Below, one piece after another: positions 27,284 to 37,432 of a DNA stretch of 64,000 bases. The stretch lies in the NCBI RefSeq assembly GCF_018798885.1, contig NZ_CP076361.1, forward strand, positions 2,943,501 to 3,007,500. Direction: 5' to 3'. The translations under genes and the position numbers were made by a program. Source of the stretch: Gemmobacter fulvus. Its GTDB lineage: Bacteria > Pseudomonadota > Alphaproteobacteria > Rhodobacterales > Rhodobacteraceae. Position 1 is the stretch's first letter. Each line of letters begins with the position of its first letter. The notes under the pieces are model-generated. The model ran no database searches, was not told where the DNA came from, and worked only from the letters and a program-made list of their open reading frames with translations.

Positions 27284-27715
27284 TCAGACCGCCCGGTCGA
27301 ACTTGGTGCTGAGATGGATCAGGCTTTCCGAGCTGACGACCCCGGTTAGCGCGCCGATCTGATCCAGCACCTGATCCAGCACCTGCGTGTTCGGTGCTGC
27401 AATCTGCAACAGCAGATCATAGCGGCCCGAGGTGGTGAACACCTTCTCGATCTCGGCGATCGACTTCAGCCGGGTCAGAATCGCTGCCTGCGCGCGCGGT
27501 TCGATCGTCAGCAGCACCGAGGCGCGCAATCGTCCTTGACGCGCCCCTTCGCCCAGCTTCAGGGTGTATCCGGCTATCACGCCGGTGGTCTCCAGCCGCT
27601 CCAGCCGCGCCTGCACGGTGGAGCGCGCGACCTTCATCCGCCGCGCCAGAGTGGCCACCGACATGCGCGCATCGGCCCCCAGCAGCCCCAATATGTTGCG
27701 ATCCAGTTCATCCAT
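27284..27715 (-). CDS. Lrp/AsnC-family transcriptional regulator
   Basis: A 143-aa Lrp/AsnC protein: N-terminal helix-turn-helix (LDRNILGLLGADARMSVATL and ARSTVQARLERLETTGVIAG) and C-terminal RAM ligand-binding domain (EIEKVFTTSGRYDLLLQIAA). Ligand unknown; amino acids are usual. It is divergent from an ornithine/lysine decarboxylase gene with a palindrome between them, so it may regulate itself and that enzyme in response to a basic amino acid or polyamine. The start follows no strong ribosome site on the minus strand, but the family N terminus fixes it. Confidence 0.92.
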   Translation of the reverse strand: MDELDRNILGLLGADARMSVATLARRMKVARSTVQARLERLETTGVIAGYTLKLGEGARQGRLRASVLLTIEPRAQAAILTRLKSIAEIEKVFTTSGRYDLLLQIAAPNTQVLDQVLDQIGALTGVVSSESLIHLSTKFDRAV

Positions 27716-27750
27716 ACAATTTGCCTGCCTTTTTCGTCATTCTGTCATCT

Positions 27751-27769
27751 CTACACTATATTTTTGTAG
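27751..27769. promoter_or_regulatory. Candidate Lrp-type operator
   Basis: Palindrome CTACA-N9-TGTAG with an A+T-only centre, 36 bases before the lrp-type gene start and in the leader of the decarboxylase. Size and composition fit Lrp/AsnC sites. Inference. Confidence 0.5.
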
Positions 27770-27929
27770 TTTTCATCGGTGAAGATGTGCCCCATATGCG
27801 CATTCCACGTTTTCAGGAAAAGGGCGGCTCATACGCACCTGGCCTGGTTGTAATGACCGCGCAGGTGCCGAACCCCCGTTTTGCGGGCAGGGGTCGCTTG
27901 CGTCTTGTTGGCAGAGAAGGAACACGCCG

Positions 27930-29075
27930 ATGGGACTTTCCAAAACGATCTGGACCAATCCGTCCGAATTCATCCGCACCGTGCGCCCGGAAAATCCGGT
28001 ACTGTTCTTTTCGCCTGCGGTGTTGCAGGCGGCGGCGCGGCGGTTCATCGACGGTTTCCCCGGCATGGTCACCTATGCGGTGAAAACCAACCCCTCCGAC
28101 GTGGTGATCGAAAACCTGTCGGCGGCGGGGGTGCGCGGCTTTGACGTGGCCAGCCCGAACGAGATGCGCCTGATCCGCCGCATCGCGCCGGATGCTGCCA
28201 TGCACTACAACAACCCGGTCCGTGCACGCGCCGAGATTGCCGTGGCGGTGGAACTGGGTGTGAAATCCTATTCCGTCGATTCGGCCTCGGAACTTGCCAA
28301 GCTGATCGAAATGGTGCCCGCCGAGAATTGCGAAATCTCGGTGCGTTTCAAGCTGCCGGTGGCCGGTGCGGCCTATAACTTTGGCGCGAAATTCGGCGCG
28401 ACGGTCGAACTGTCGGCCGAGCTGCTGAAAACCGTGGCCGAGGCCGGGTTCATCCCCTCGCTCACCTTCCACCCCGGCACGCAATGCACCGATCCGGCCG
28501 CCTGGGATGCCTATATCCGCGCGGCTGCCGAAATCACCCAATTGGCAGGCGTGACGATTGCCCGGCTGAACGTCGGCGGCGGCTTCCCGAACCACCGCCT
28601 GCATGGCGTGGTGCCGCAGATCGAAGAAACCTTCGCGCTGATCGACCGCGTGGCGACCGAAGCCTTTGGCGACCAGCGCCCGCTGCTGGTCTGCGAGCCG
28701 GGCCGGGCGCTGTGTGGGGATGCCTTCACGCATATCGCCAAGGTCAAGGCGGTGCGCGACGATCTGCACATCTTCCTGAATGACGGCGTGTATGGCGCGC
28801 TGGCCGAATTGCCGCTGGTCGGCGTGATCGACCGGATCGAGGTGGTCGATGGTCTGGGCACAAAGCGCAATGGCGAGCTGTCCTCGCGCATCGTGTTCGG
28901 CCCGACCTGTGATTCGGTGGACCGTCTGCCGGGGGAACTGATGCTGGCCGAGGATATTGCCGAAGGCGATTATCTGGTGATCCATGGCATGGGCGCCTAT
29001 TCGGTGGCCACCAACACCCGGTTCAACGGCTTTGGCGAACTGACCATTGCCACGGTGCTCTCGCTGAAAGTCTGA
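27930..29075 (+). CDS. Type III PLP decarboxylase (ornithine/lysine decarboxylase)
   Basis: A 381-aa fold-III (alanine racemase-like) decarboxylase that makes putrescine or cadaverine. The Schiff-base Lys is in VTYAVKTNPSDVV near residue 52, the barrel motifs FDVASPNEM and FHPGTQC follow, the PLP phosphate loop is LNVGGGFPNH, and the C-terminal FGPTCDSVDRL holds the catalytic Cys and Asp from the partner subunit. Ornithine and lysine specificity cannot be separated by eye. It is preceded by GAAGGAACACGCCG and followed by a strong terminator, so it is monocistronic. Confidence 0.93.
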   Translation: MGLSKTIWTNPSEFIRTVRPENPVLFFSPAVLQAAARRFIDGFPGMVTYAVKTNPSDVVIENLSAAGVRGFDVASPNEMRLIRRIAPDAAMHYNNPVRARAEIAVAVELGVKSYSVDSASELAKLIEMVPAENCEISVRFKLPVAGAAYNFGAKFGATVELSAELLKTVAEAGFIPSLTFHPGTQCTDPAAWDAYIRAAAEITQLAGVTIARLNVGGGFPNHRLHGVVPQIEETFALIDRVATEAFGDQRPLLVCEPGRALCGDAFTHIAKVKAVRDDLHIFLNDGVYGALAELPLVGVIDRIEVVDGLGTKRNGELSSRIVFGPTCDSVDRLPGELMLAEDIAEGDYLVIHGMGAYSVATNTRFNGFGELTIATVLSLKV

Positions 29076-29095
29076 GCACGCCTTTGTGCGGATCG

Positions 29096-29128
29096 AACGC
29101 CCGGCTGGACTTGTTCCGCCGGGCGTTT
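29096..29128 (+). terminator. Terminator of the decarboxylase gene
   Basis: A 10-bp perfect stem AACGCCCGGC/GCCGGGCGTT with a 12-base loop, 21 bases after the stop and followed by a short T-run. Confidence 0.85.
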
Positions 29129-29251
29129 ACCATTCATGCCCAAGGATCAAGGGCATGGGGGTGCAGATGGCAGGGCAGGCGGTGACTGGGGCTGTGCCGC
29201 CCCCACGGCAGGAGCGTTACCCTGCGCCTGTTTGATCGCCTCAGCCAGTGG

Positions 29252-30295
29252 TTGCGCCGCCGCCCGGTGGTCAAGACCGACCCCGCCGATGCCCCGCCGC
29301 CCGGGCGGGTACGGGGCGCGGTGGATCATATCGTGGTGCTGGATGGCACGCTGGCCTCCTTGCAGCCGGGGCATGAAAGCAATGCGGGGCGCGCGTTCCA
29401 ATTGCTGCGCGAAACCCATCCGGGCAGCCCGCGCCGCAGCCTCTATTACGAGCCGGGCCTGCAATGGGAGGGCTGGCACAATACGATGGATGTGATGCAG
29501 GGGCGCGGCATCAACCGCCAGATCCGCCGCGCCTATGGCTATCTCGCCAGCCACTACCGCGCGGGCGACCGCATCTATCTGCTAGGCTATTCGCGCGGGG
29601 CCTATGCGGTGCGCAGTCTGGCGGGGGTGATCGACCGGGTGGGCCTGCTGCGCCATGATGCGGCGACCGAACGCAATGTGCGTCTGGCCTACCGCCATTA
29701 CGAGCGTGATCCTGACAGCCGGGTGGCCCGGGTGTTCGCGCGGGAATTCTGCCATCTGGAAGCGCCGATCCAGATGATCGGCGTCTGGGATACCGTCAAG
29801 GCGCTGGGCCTGCGCCTGCCGCTGTTGTGGATGCTGACCGAAGGCCGACACGCCTTTCACAACCATCATCTCGGCAGTTCGATCCGGCACGGTTTTCAGG
29901 CGCTGGCCCTGCATGAAACGCGCGAGGTGTTCGACCCGGTGCTGTGGGATTGCCCGCCGGGATGGGAGGGCAATGTGGAGCAGGTCTGGTTCCGGGGCGC
30001 GCATGGCGATGTGGGTGGCCAGTTGGGCGCGTTCGAGGCCGCGCGCCCGCTGGCAAATATTCCGCTGGTCTGGATGCTGGAGCGGGCAGAGGCCTGTGGC
30101 CTTGCGCTGCCCCCGGGCTGGCGGACGCGCTTTCCCTGCGATGCGCAGGCGCCGATGGTCGGCACATGGCGCGGCTGGGGGGCGGCGTTCCTGCTGCGCA
30201 AGGCGCGCATCATCGGGCGTGACCGCTCCGAACGGCTGCACCCGACCGCCCTGGCCTCGGCGCCGAGGCGGGGTAGTTTCTGGCCCGGAGGCTGA
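29252..30295 (+). CDS. DUF2235 alpha/beta-hydrolase-like protein
   Basis: A 347-aa DUF2235 (PF09994) protein. It shows V-V-L-D-G-T-L early, the nucleophile elbow IYLLGYSRGAYAVRSLAG with Ser near residue 117, GVWDTVKALGLRLP, and HGDVGGQLGAF with the catalytic-type His/Asp. Relatives include T6SS phospholipase effectors, but no secretion genes are near and no signal peptide is visible. The start is uncertain: only TTG (29252) and CTG codons lie in frame after the TGA at 29183, and a good GGAG ribosome site (29211-29214) precedes the CTG at 29222, which would add ten residues. Confidence 0.8.
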   Translation: MRRRPVVKTDPADAPPPGRVRGAVDHIVVLDGTLASLQPGHESNAGRAFQLLRETHPGSPRRSLYYEPGLQWEGWHNTMDVMQGRGINRQIRRAYGYLASHYRAGDRIYLLGYSRGAYAVRSLAGVIDRVGLLRHDAATERNVRLAYRHYERDPDSRVARVFAREFCHLEAPIQMIGVWDTVKALGLRLPLLWMLTEGRHAFHNHHLGSSIRHGFQALALHETREVFDPVLWDCPPGWEGNVEQVWFRGAHGDVGGQLGAFEAARPLANIPLVWMLERAEACGLALPPGWRTRFPCDAQAPMVGTWRGWGAAFLLRKARIIGRDRSERLHPTALASAPRRGSFWPGG

Positions 30296-30298
30296 GGT

Positions 30299-30790
30299 TC
30301 AGCCCTCACCCATGATGATGCAGGTGGTGCTGCCGGTGGCATAGACACGGCCATCCGCGCGGCCCCGTATCGTGGCATGGGCCACGGCGGTAGAGCGTCC
30401 GGCATGATCGAGCAGCCCCTCTGCCTCGATCTCCATGCCAAGGGGCAGGGCGCGGGTGATGTTCACCTTGTATTCCAGCGTGGTATACCAGCGGCCCTGC
30501 GGCACGGCGGTCATTACCGTGCAGCCAAGCGCGGTATCCAGAACCGTGCCATACCATCCGCCGTGCACCGCCCCGAACGGGTTGGTATGGCCGAAATCCG
30601 CCGCGCCGGTCAGCGTTACGCGCCCCGGCGCCACGTGGGTCAGACGATAGCCCATCAGCCCGGCAATGGTGGGATGTGGGATCTGCCCGGCCAGCATGGC
30701 CTGCATGAATTCAAGACCTGACATTGCCAGCAGCTGCGTACGGCTTGGCAGGTCGGCGGGGGATCGGGCAATCAGCACAGGGTCGCTCAT
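30299..30790 (-). CDS. PaaI-family (hot-dog) thioesterase
   Basis: A 163-aa acyl-CoA thioesterase of the PaaI/YbgC-like hot-dog group. The active-site helix motif is HTNPFGAVHGGWYGTVLDTA near residues 68-87, with the HGG loop and acidic residue; the C-terminal strands end in V-Y-A-T-G-S-T-T-C-I-I-M. It would hydrolyse a CoA thioester in the cytoplasm; the substrate is unknown. The ATG at 30790 fits the family length. It ends three bases from the convergent DUF2235 gene. Confidence 0.87.
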   Translation of the reverse strand: MSDPVLIARSPADLPSRTQLLAMSGLEFMQAMLAGQIPHPTIAGLMGYRLTHVAPGRVTLTGAADFGHTNPFGAVHGGWYGTVLDTALGCTVMTAVPQGRWYTTLEYKVNITRALPLGMEIEAEGLLDHAGRSTAVAHATIRGRADGRVYATGSTTCIIMGEG

Positions 30791-30847
30791 GCCTCTTTGT
30801 GGCAAGGGCGTCGCCGACTGTCGAGAGGGGATCTGGTCAACGCCACG

Positions 30848-31576
30848 TCACAGGCCCCGCAGGCTGACCCAGAGCCAGACCAGCCCCATCAGCACCGGCT
30901 GGTGCAGCAGATAGATCGCCAGACTGTGCCGCCCCGGCCAGCACAGCGTCCGCAGCAGCCGGTTGCGCGGGGCCGGGCGGGCGGCCAGACGCGGCCAGAC
31001 CGGGTGCAGCGCCTTGGCCACGCCAAGGCCCAGCAGGAACGGCCCGAACCACGGCACCAGCGGTTCAAAATCCACCGAAGGTGTCGGCACCGTGTGCAGG
31101 CCCAGCCAGCGCAGAGCGGGGGTATTGAGCTGCACCAACTCTGGCAGCCAATAAGACGCAGCCATCACCGCCGCCCCCGACGCACAGATCACCAGCCACG
31201 GCAGGCGCAGAAACAGCAGGCCCAGCAGGCTGGCCGCCGCGATGCAATGCAGGATACCGAAAAATACGAACCAGTCGGGCATGGCGATATAGGTGGCAAC
31301 CGTTACCAGAGCCGCCGCCCCCAGGATCCGCGCCAGCCGCGCCGCAAAGGCGTGCCAGCGGATGCCCTGCCCATGGCCCAGCCACAGCGCCAGCCCGGCC
31401 AGAAATAGAAAACTGCCCGCCACGATCCGCGCATGCCAGTAGAACACGCCGCTGGTCGAGGTGCCGGGCGGCACCAGCCCGAAAAATTGCAGATCAAACA
31501 CCAGATGAAAGGCGGCCATGCCCAACAGCGCGAGGCTGCGGGCCATGTCGATCTGCCAGATGCGTCCGTGTGTCAT
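30848..31576 (-). CDS. DUF1624/HGSNAT-type integral membrane protein
   Basis: A 242-aa inner-membrane protein with about seven hydrophobic segments. It has the heparan-alpha-glucosaminide N-acetyltransferase catalytic-domain features: R-I-W-Q-I-D-M-A-R-S-L-A-L-L-G-M at the N terminus, the conserved H-L-V-F-D-L segment with His near residue 24, FFGILHCIAAASLLG, and the C-terminal HSLAIYLLHQPVLMGLVW. It may acetylate a surface polymer or envelope sugar; this is inferred from the family. The start at 31576 is set by the first membrane helix. It stands 57 bases from the thioesterase gene. Confidence 0.85.
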   Translation of the reverse strand: MTHGRIWQIDMARSLALLGMAAFHLVFDLQFFGLVPPGTSTSGVFYWHARIVAGSFLFLAGLALWLGHGQGIRWHAFAARLARILGAAALVTVATYIAMPDWFVFFGILHCIAAASLLGLLFLRLPWLVICASGAAVMAASYWLPELVQLNTPALRWLGLHTVPTPSVDFEPLVPWFGPFLLGLGVAKALHPVWPRLAARPAPRNRLLRTLCWPGRHSLAIYLLHQPVLMGLVWLWVSLRGL

Positions 31577-31682
31577 GTTGCCGCCCTTGCCGTTTTGGCC
31601 CTTTGTCGCCGCTGTGGGGGAGGGGCGCAAGGCAAAGGGCGGCCCACCTGCGCGGGCCGCCCTTTGCTGGTCTGTCTGCCGC

Positions 31683-32978
31683 TCAGCGGTGGCGCACATC
31701 CACATAGTCGCGGAAAGTCTCGCCGGTATAAAGCTGGCGCGGGCGGCCGATTTTCTGGGTCGGGTCGCCGATCATCTCTTTCCACTGCGCGATCCAGCCG
31801 ACGGTGCGCGACAGCGCAAAGATCGGCGTGAACATCGAGGTGGGGAAGCCCATCGCATCCAGAATGATGCCCGAATAGAAATCGACATTCGGGTAGAGCT
31901 TCTTGGAGACGAAATAATCGTCCTCCAGCGCGATCCGCTCCAGTTCCTTGGCGACTTGCAGCGTCGGGTTGTTTTCCACACCCAGCAGCGCCAGCACCTC
32001 GTCTGCGGATTCCTTCATCACCTTGGCGCGCGGGTCGAAGTTCTTGTAGACCCGGTGCCCGAAGCCCATCAGGCGGAACGGATCGTCCTTGTCCTTGGCC
32101 TTCTTGATGTATTCCGGGATGCGGTCGACGCTGCCGATCTCGCGCAGCATCTCGAGGCAGGCCTGGTTCGCACCGCCATGGGCAGGCCCCCAGAGGCAGG
32201 CGATACCCGCCGCGATACAGGCAAACGGGTTGGCCCCCGACGAACCCGCCAGACGCACGGTCGAGGTGGAGGCATTCTGTTCGTGATCGGCGTGCAGCAT
32301 CATGATGCGGTCCATGGCCTTGGCCAGAACCGGGTTCACCACATAGTCCTCGCATGGCACGGCAAAGCACATATGCAGGAAATTGGCTGCATAATCATGG
32401 CTGTTCTTCGGATAGACGAAGGGCTGGCCAATCGAATACTTGTAGGCCATCGCGGCAATCGTCGGCAGTTTCGCAATCAGCCGGATCGCCGCCACTTCGC
32501 GCTGCCACGGGTCATTGATATCGGTGCTGTCGTGATAGAAGGCCGACATCGCGCCGACCACACCCACCATGGTCGCCATCGGGTGGCTGTCGCGGCGGAA
32601 CCCGCGGAAGAAGTTGTGCATCTGTTCATGCACCATGGTGTGACGGGTCACACGCTGTTCAAAATCCTTCATCTGCGCCGTGTTCGGCAGCTCACCATAG
32701 AGCAGCAGATAGCAGACTTCGAGGTAATGCGATTGTTCGGCCAGCTGGTCGATCGGATAGCCGCGATGCAGCAGTTCGCCCTTGTCGCCGTCGATGAAGG
32801 TGATCGCGCTGTCACAGGCGGCGGTCGAGGTGAAGCCGGGGTCGTAGGTGAACACGTCGCCTTGCGCATAAAGCTTGCGGATATCCAGGACATCGGGACC
32901 AAGCGTGCCCGAATGGATCGGCAATTCGATCACCTTGTCATCGAAACTCAGCGTCGCGGTCTTGGTCGGTTCTGCCAT
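31683..32978 (-). CDS. gltA: Citrate synthase
   Basis: First enzyme of the TCA cycle. The 431-aa protein is a type II (hexameric) citrate synthase with the catalytic His in [17 protein letters not shown] near residue 265, the second His in [17 protein letters not shown], and the Asp in the [14 protein letters not shown] segment. The NADH-sensing N-terminal domain of the Gram-negative type is present. The start at 32978 ([10 protein letters not shown]) follows GAGGGATTGAAG. It lies 77 bases downstream of gltX on the same strand. Confidence 0.96.
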   Translation of the reverse strand: MAEPTKTATLSFDDKVIELPIHSGTLGPDVLDIRKLYAQGDVFTYDPGFTSTAACDSAITFIDGDKGELLHRGYPIDQLAEQSHYLEVCYLLLYGELPNTAQMKDFEQRVTRHTMVHEQMHNFFRGFRRDSHPMATMVGVVGAMSAFYHDSTDINDPWQREVAAIRLIAKLPTIAAMAYKYSIGQPFVYPKNSHDYAANFLHMCFAVPCEDYVVNPVLAKAMDRIMMLHADHEQNASTSTVRLAGSSGANPFACIAAGIACLWGPAHGGANQACLEMLREIGSVDRIPEYIKKAKDKDDPFRLMGFGHRVYKNFDPRAKVMKESADEVLALLGVENNPTLQVAKELERIALEDDYFVSKKLYPNVDFYSGIILDAMGFPTSMFTPIFALSRTVGWIAQWKEMIGDPTQKIGRPRQLYTGETFRDYVDVRHR

Positions 32979-33055
32979 CTTCAATCCCTCTGCATTGGCG
33001 TGCAGCGCCGGGTGGCGGCGCTGCGGCGGTCATGGGGCCGGCAGGCTTGCGGCGC

Positions 33056-34459
33056 TCAGGCCGCAGCTTCCTCCAGCCGCGCAATCGTTTCATCCTGACC
33101 GATGACAAGCATCATGTCATAGACGCTGGGGCTTACCGTGCGCCCGGCCAAAGCTGCGCGCAAGGGGGCGGCCAGTTTGCCGAAGCCGATGCCCGCATCT
33201 GCGGCAGCCCCGGTGAGAATGGCCTCAAGATCTTCCTTCGTCCAGCTAGCATTTCGCAGCTGCGGCGTCAATGATTGCAGTATACCACGGGATACCGCAT
33301 CCAGCGCCTTCTCGGCGGCTTCGTCGCGCAGAATGGGCCGGGACGTCAGAATATAACGTGCCTTTTCAATCAGTTCCGGAAATGTCTTTGCACGATCCTT
33401 CAGGCTGGGCATCCCGGCCAGCATCAGCCCGCGCTGCGCCTCTGTCAGGGCTGGCGCGCCAGTGACGGCCAGAAACGCCTCCAATTCATGCAGCAGCGCA
33501 GCATCATCCCCCGCCGCAATGTGCTGACCGCAGAGATTCTCTAGCTTCTTGAAGTCGAGCCGCGCCGGAGCCCGCCCGATTCCCTTCAGGTCGAACCAGT
33601 CCTTGGCCTGTGCGCTGGTAAAGAACTCGGCGTCGCCATGTGCCCAGCCCAGTCGCGTCAGGTAGTTGCGCATCCCGGCGGCGGGATAGCCCATGGCCTG
33701 ATATTCCTCGACCCCCAGCGCGCCATGCCGCTTTGACAGCTTCTTGCCATCCGGCCCGTGAATCAGCGGGATATGCGCCCAGACCGGGATCTTCCAGCCC
33801 ATGGCGTCATAGATCATCTGCTGGCGGGCGGCGTTGTTCAGATGGTCATCCCCCCGGATCACATGGGTCACGCCCATGTCATGGTCATCGACCACCACGG
33901 CGAGCATATAGGTGGGCGTAGCATCCGAGCGTAAACAGATCATGTCATCCAGCGTGGCATTCTGGATCACCACACGGCCCTGCACCTGATCCTCGATCAC
34001 GGTTTCACCGCTGCGCGGCGCGCGCATGCGGATCACATAGGGCGCATCCGGATGGGTGGCAGGATCGGCGTCGCGCCAGGGGCTTTGAAACACCGCATAG
34101 CTGCCGCGCGCTTCGGCCTCGGCCCGGAAGGCCGCGATTTCTTCCTGCGTGGAAAAGCACTTGTAGGCGGTTCCGCGCGCCAGCATTTCATGCGCCACTT
34201 CGGCGTGGCGGTCCTTGCGTTCGAACTGGCTGACCACATCGCCGTCCCAGTCCAGCCCCAGCCAGGTCAGGCCCCGCAGGATCGCCGCCGTCGCCTCGGG
34301 GGTAGAGCGTTCGCGGTCGGTATCCTCGATCCGCAGCAGAAACTTGCCGCCGCGCCCCCGGGCATACAGCCAGTTGAACAGGGCCGTCCGCCCGCCGCCG
34401 ATATGCAGATAGCCGGTGGGCGAGGGGGCAAAACGGGTGACGACGGGCGTGTCGGACAT
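33056..34459 (-). CDS. gltX: Glutamyl-tRNA synthetase
   Basis: Charges tRNA(Glu), and in GatCAB organisms often tRNA(Gln) as well. The 467-aa class Ib enzyme shows the HIGH motif [19 protein letters not shown] near residues 9-27, [16 protein letters not shown], and the KMSKS-type loop [13 protein letters not shown] near 237-249. No Cys/His zinc cluster is evident in the region after the HIGH motif. A second gltX copy, common in alphaproteobacteria, is not in the window. Divergent from comEC with only 47 bases between starts. Confidence 0.96.
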   Translation of the reverse strand: MSDTPVVTRFAPSPTGYLHIGGGRTALFNWLYARGRGGKFLLRIEDTDRERSTPEATAAILRGLTWLGLDWDGDVVSQFERKDRHAEVAHEMLARGTAYKCFSTQEEIAAFRAEAEARGSYAVFQSPWRDADPATHPDAPYVIRMRAPRSGETVIEDQVQGRVVIQNATLDDMICLRSDATPTYMLAVVVDDHDMGVTHVIRGDDHLNNAARQQMIYDAMGWKIPVWAHIPLIHGPDGKKLSKRHGALGVEEYQAMGYPAAGMRNYLTRLGWAHGDAEFFTSAQAKDWFDLKGIGRAPARLDFKKLENLCGQHIAAGDDAALLHELEAFLAVTGAPALTEAQRGLMLAGMPSLKDRAKTFPELIEKARYILTSRPILRDEAAEKALDAVSRGILQSLTPQLRNASWTKEDLEAILTGAAADAGIGFGKLAAPLRAALAGRTVSPSVYDMMLVIGQDETIARLEEAAA

Positions 34460-34506
34460 GGCGGTATTAACCTTTCGGAAACCGGACGGATGTTAACTTT
34501 GGCGCT

Positions 34507-36666
34507 GTGATAGGCGAGCGGAGGGCTGGAAACAAGGTGCGGGGCGTGGTGGCGGGTCTGCGGCACGGGTTGCTCTGGCCACTCGGCGCATTGGCAGAGG
34601 CACGGGGGATCCTGTTCCCCTGGGTGCCGGTCTGCATGGGGCTTGGCATTGGCGGCTGGTTCAGCCTGGCGAACGAACCGGGGGCCACGGTCTATCTTGC
34701 GGCGGCAGCGGTGCTCCTCTGCGCCGCGCTGCTGTGGTGGCTGGGGCCGGAGGTGGCGCATCCGCTCTGGGTGGCCACGGGCTGCGTGGCGCTGGGGCTG
34801 CTACTGGCCGGCGCGCGCGCGCATAGCGTGGCGGCCCCGGTGCTGTCATTCCGCTATTACGGCCCGGTTCAGGGCCGGGTGATCGACATTGACCGTTCGC
34901 AATCCGATGCGCTGCGGCTGACACTGGATCAGGTGGTGCTGGAGGCGGTGCCGCCCGACCGGACGCCGCAGAAGGTGCGGGTGGCGCTGCACGCGCCGCA
35001 ACCGCATCTGCGCCCCGAACCGGGGCAGGTGGTACAACTGACCGGGCATCTGGCGGCCCCGGAAGGTCCGCCCGAACCCGGCGGCTTCGATTTTCAGCGC
35101 ATGGCGTGGTTTCAGCGGCTGGGGGCCGTCGGTTATAGCCGCACCCCTGTGCTGCTGCTGGACGAGCCGCTGCCGAATGCGCAGCGGGTGAACCGCCTGC
35201 GCGCGCGCCTGTCGGCCGGCGTTCAGGCGGCGATCCCGGGCGATGCAGGGGCCTTTGCCTCGGGCGTGATGACCGGCGACCGCTCGGGGCTGAGCTTGCA
35301 GGCGGTGCAGGATCTGCGGGCCTCCAGTCTCGCGCATCTGCTGGCGATTTCGGGCATGAACATGGCCTTTCTGGTCGGCTTCGTCTTTGCGCTGTGCCGC
35401 ACCGGCCTGGCGCTGGTGCCGCCGCTGGCGCTGCGGGTGAATGCCAAAAAGATCGCGGCGGTGATCTCGTTTGGCGTGGCGTGGTTTTATCTGCTGCTCT
35501 CGGGCGCGAATGTGGCCACGGAACGCGCCTTCATCATGGTGGCGGTCATGCTCGGCGCGGTGCTGCTGGACCGGCGGGCCTTGTCACTGCGGTCGGTGGC
35601 GATTTCGGCGGTGATCCTGCTGGCGCTGCGGCCCGAATCCCTGCTGGATCCGGGGTTCCAGATGTCTTTCGCGGCTACCACGGCGCTCATTGCGGGGTTC
35701 GGCGCGCTGGAGGGCGGCGTGATGCGTGGGCGGGTGCCGCGCTGGGCTCTGCCGGTGTTTACCCTAATCCTGTCCTCGGCGCTTGCCGGGGTGGCGACGG
35801 CGCCCTATGGGGCTGCGCATTTCAACCGGATCGCGGATTTCGGCTTTGTCGCCAATCTGTTGACGGTGCCGGTGATGGGGGCGGTGGTGATGCCTGCGGG
35901 CGCGCTGGCCGCCTTGCTGGCCCCGTTCGGGTTGGCAGCCCTGCCGCTCTGGCTCATGGGGCTGGGCTGCGACTGGATCCTGTTCGTGGCGCATGTTGTG
36001 GCCGGGTGGGAAGGGGCGGTGACCGCGGTGCCGACACCGGGGCCATGGGTGCTGCCGCTGGTCACGCTCGGCGGCATTTGGCTTGCGGTCTGGCGCGGCT
36101 ATGGGCGGCTTGTGGGCGTGGCACCGATTCTGATTGCGCTCGGCCTCTGGACGCAGGCAACACGCCCCGACCTGCTGGTGGCCCCCGACGCGGCGCTGAT
36201 CGGGCTGGCGACGGAGGCGGGCCGGGTGCTTTCGGCCCCGAAGGGCGCGGGGTTCGCGGCACAAAGCTGGCTGGAGAATGATGGTGATCTGGCGGATCAG
36301 CCCACGGCTGCCGCGCGCAGCGGCATGGCAGGCACCGTCGGCAACCAGACTTTCCGTATCGGGGCCTGGCAGGTGGTCTATCTGAAAGGCAAGGCAGCAA
36401 CCGAGCGGCTACCCGCAGCCTGCGCCAACGCCGATCTGGTGATCATCGCCGCTGACGGCGAAGCAGCCCCCAAGGGCTGCCAAGTGATCGACCCGGCCTT
36501 CCTGAAACAGACCGGCGGGCTGGCGCTGTGGCAGATCAAGGGCAGCACAGCCTTGCGGCTGGATCCGGTGCGCCAGGGCCATCGGCTTTGGCAGGGCAGG
36601 GCCCGGCCCATCCTGCAATCTGTGCAGTTGGACAAGACGCCGCGGGTGCTGGCCGCCGCTCAGTAG
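34507..36666 (+). CDS. comEC: ComEC/Rec2-family inner-membrane protein
   Basis: A 719-aa polytopic protein of the DNA-uptake channel family. The N-terminal part includes two helices and a DUF4131 domain, then the Competence domain starts near [15 protein letters not shown] (about residue 276) with many hydrophobic segments to about residue 545. The C-terminal 170 residues lack the H-x-H-x-D-H metallo-beta-lactamase motif of full ComEC, so any nuclease domain is missing or degenerate. Start is a GTG close to gltX. The 3' end overlaps the convergent lexA gene by seven bases. Confidence 0.85.
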   Translation: MIGERRAGNKVRGVVAGLRHGLLWPLGALAEARGILFPWVPVCMGLGIGGWFSLANEPGATVYLAAAAVLLCAALLWWLGPEVAHPLWVATGCVALGLLLAGARAHSVAAPVLSFRYYGPVQGRVIDIDRSQSDALRLTLDQVVLEAVPPDRTPQKVRVALHAPQPHLRPEPGQVVQLTGHLAAPEGPPEPGGFDFQRMAWFQRLGAVGYSRTPVLLLDEPLPNAQRVNRLRARLSAGVQAAIPGDAGAFASGVMTGDRSGLSLQAVQDLRASSLAHLLAISGMNMAFLVGFVFALCRTGLALVPPLALRVNAKKIAAVISFGVAWFYLLLSGANVATERAFIMVAVMLGAVLLDRRALSLRSVAISAVILLALRPESLLDPGFQMSFAATTALIAGFGALEGGVMRGRVPRWALPVFTLILSSALAGVATAPYGAAHFNRIADFGFVANLLTVPVMGAVVMPAGALAALLAPFGLAALPLWLMGLGCDWILFVAHVVAGWEGAVTAVPTPGPWVLPLVTLGGIWLAVWRGYGRLVGVAPILIALGLWTQATRPDLLVAPDAALIGLATEAGRVLSAPKGAGFAAQSWLENDGDLADQPTAAARSGMAGTVGNQTFRIGAWQVVYLKGKAATERLPAACANADLVIIAADGEAAPKGCQVIDPAFLKQTGGLALWQIKGSTALRLDPVRQGHRLWQGRARPILQSVQLDKTPRVLAAAQ

Positions 36667-37352
36667 CTGCGGATCAGCCCGACCAGCCGCCCCTGCACCT
36701 TGACCAGATGATCGGGCAGAACGCGGGTTTCATAGGCCGGGTTGGCCGCCTCAAGCGCGATCATGTTGCCTTTGCGCCGGAACCGCTTCAGCGTGGCTTC
36801 GCTGTCTTCCACCAGCGCCACCACGATATCGCCATTCTCGGCCGTGCTCTGTTCACGGATGACAACGATGTCGCCATCATTGATCCCGGCCTCGATCATG
36901 GAATCGCCCTTCACCTCCAGCGCGTAATGCTGCCCCGATCCCGACAGCATGGAGCCGGGCACCGCGATGTGATGCGAGATTTCAGAAATCGCCTCGATCG
37001 GCACCCCCGCCGCGATGCGGCCCATCACCGGCAATTCCAGCGCATAAATGCCTTCCAGCGCCATGGCGCCGCGCGGTGGCGGCGCGGCAGGTTTGTCGCC
37101 CTCGATCACCCGCGGCGAAAAGCCGGGCCGCTCCATCGCTTCGGGCAGTTTGACGATTTCGATGGCGCGGGCGCGATGCGCCAGCCGCCGGATGAAACCG
37201 CGCTCTTCCAGCGCGGTGATCAGCCGGTGAATCCCGGATTTGGACCGCAGATCCAACGCTTCTTTCATTTCGTCGAACGAAGGCGGAACGCCGTCCCTGT
37301 CCATGCGGGTGCGGATGAAATCCAGCAATTCCAGTTGCTTACGCGTCAGCAT
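36660..37352 (-). CDS. lexA: LexA repressor
   Basis: SOS-response repressor that self-cleaves with RecA. The N-terminal winged helix starts [18 protein letters not shown] and has [19 protein letters not shown] as recognition region. The cleavage site is Ala-Gly in [11 protein letters not shown] near residue 113; the catalytic Ser is in [15 protein letters not shown] and the Lys in DSEATLKRF. The 230-aa length is usual for Rhodobacteraceae. Upstream lies a GTTC-N7-GTTC SOS box, so the gene is very likely autoregulated. It follows moeA on the same strand. Confidence 0.97.
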   Translation of the reverse strand: MLTRKQLELLDFIRTRMDRDGVPPSFDEMKEALDLRSKSGIHRLITALEERGFIRRLAHRARAIEIVKLPEAMERPGFSPRVIEGDKPAAPPPRGAMALEGIYALELPVMGRIAAGVPIEAISEISHHIAVPGSMLSGSGQHYALEVKGDSMIEAGINDGDIVVIREQSTAENGDIVVALVEDSEATLKRFRRKGNMIALEAANPAYETRVLPDHLVKVQGRLVGLIRSY

Positions 37353-37393
37353 CAGGCAGACCTCTTGGACAAAACGGCGGATGTTGACTTAAT

Positions 37394-37408
37394 GTTCTGC
37401 CCGTGTTC
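37394..37408. promoter_or_regulatory. SOS box (LexA operator)
   Basis: GTTC (37394-37397), seven bases, GTTC (37405-37408), 42 bases before the lexA start. This direct-repeat form is the known LexA site of Rhodobacter and other alphaproteobacteria. Confidence 0.88.
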
Positions 37409-37432
37409 CCGGTTTGTGTCAAGACCTCAGGC

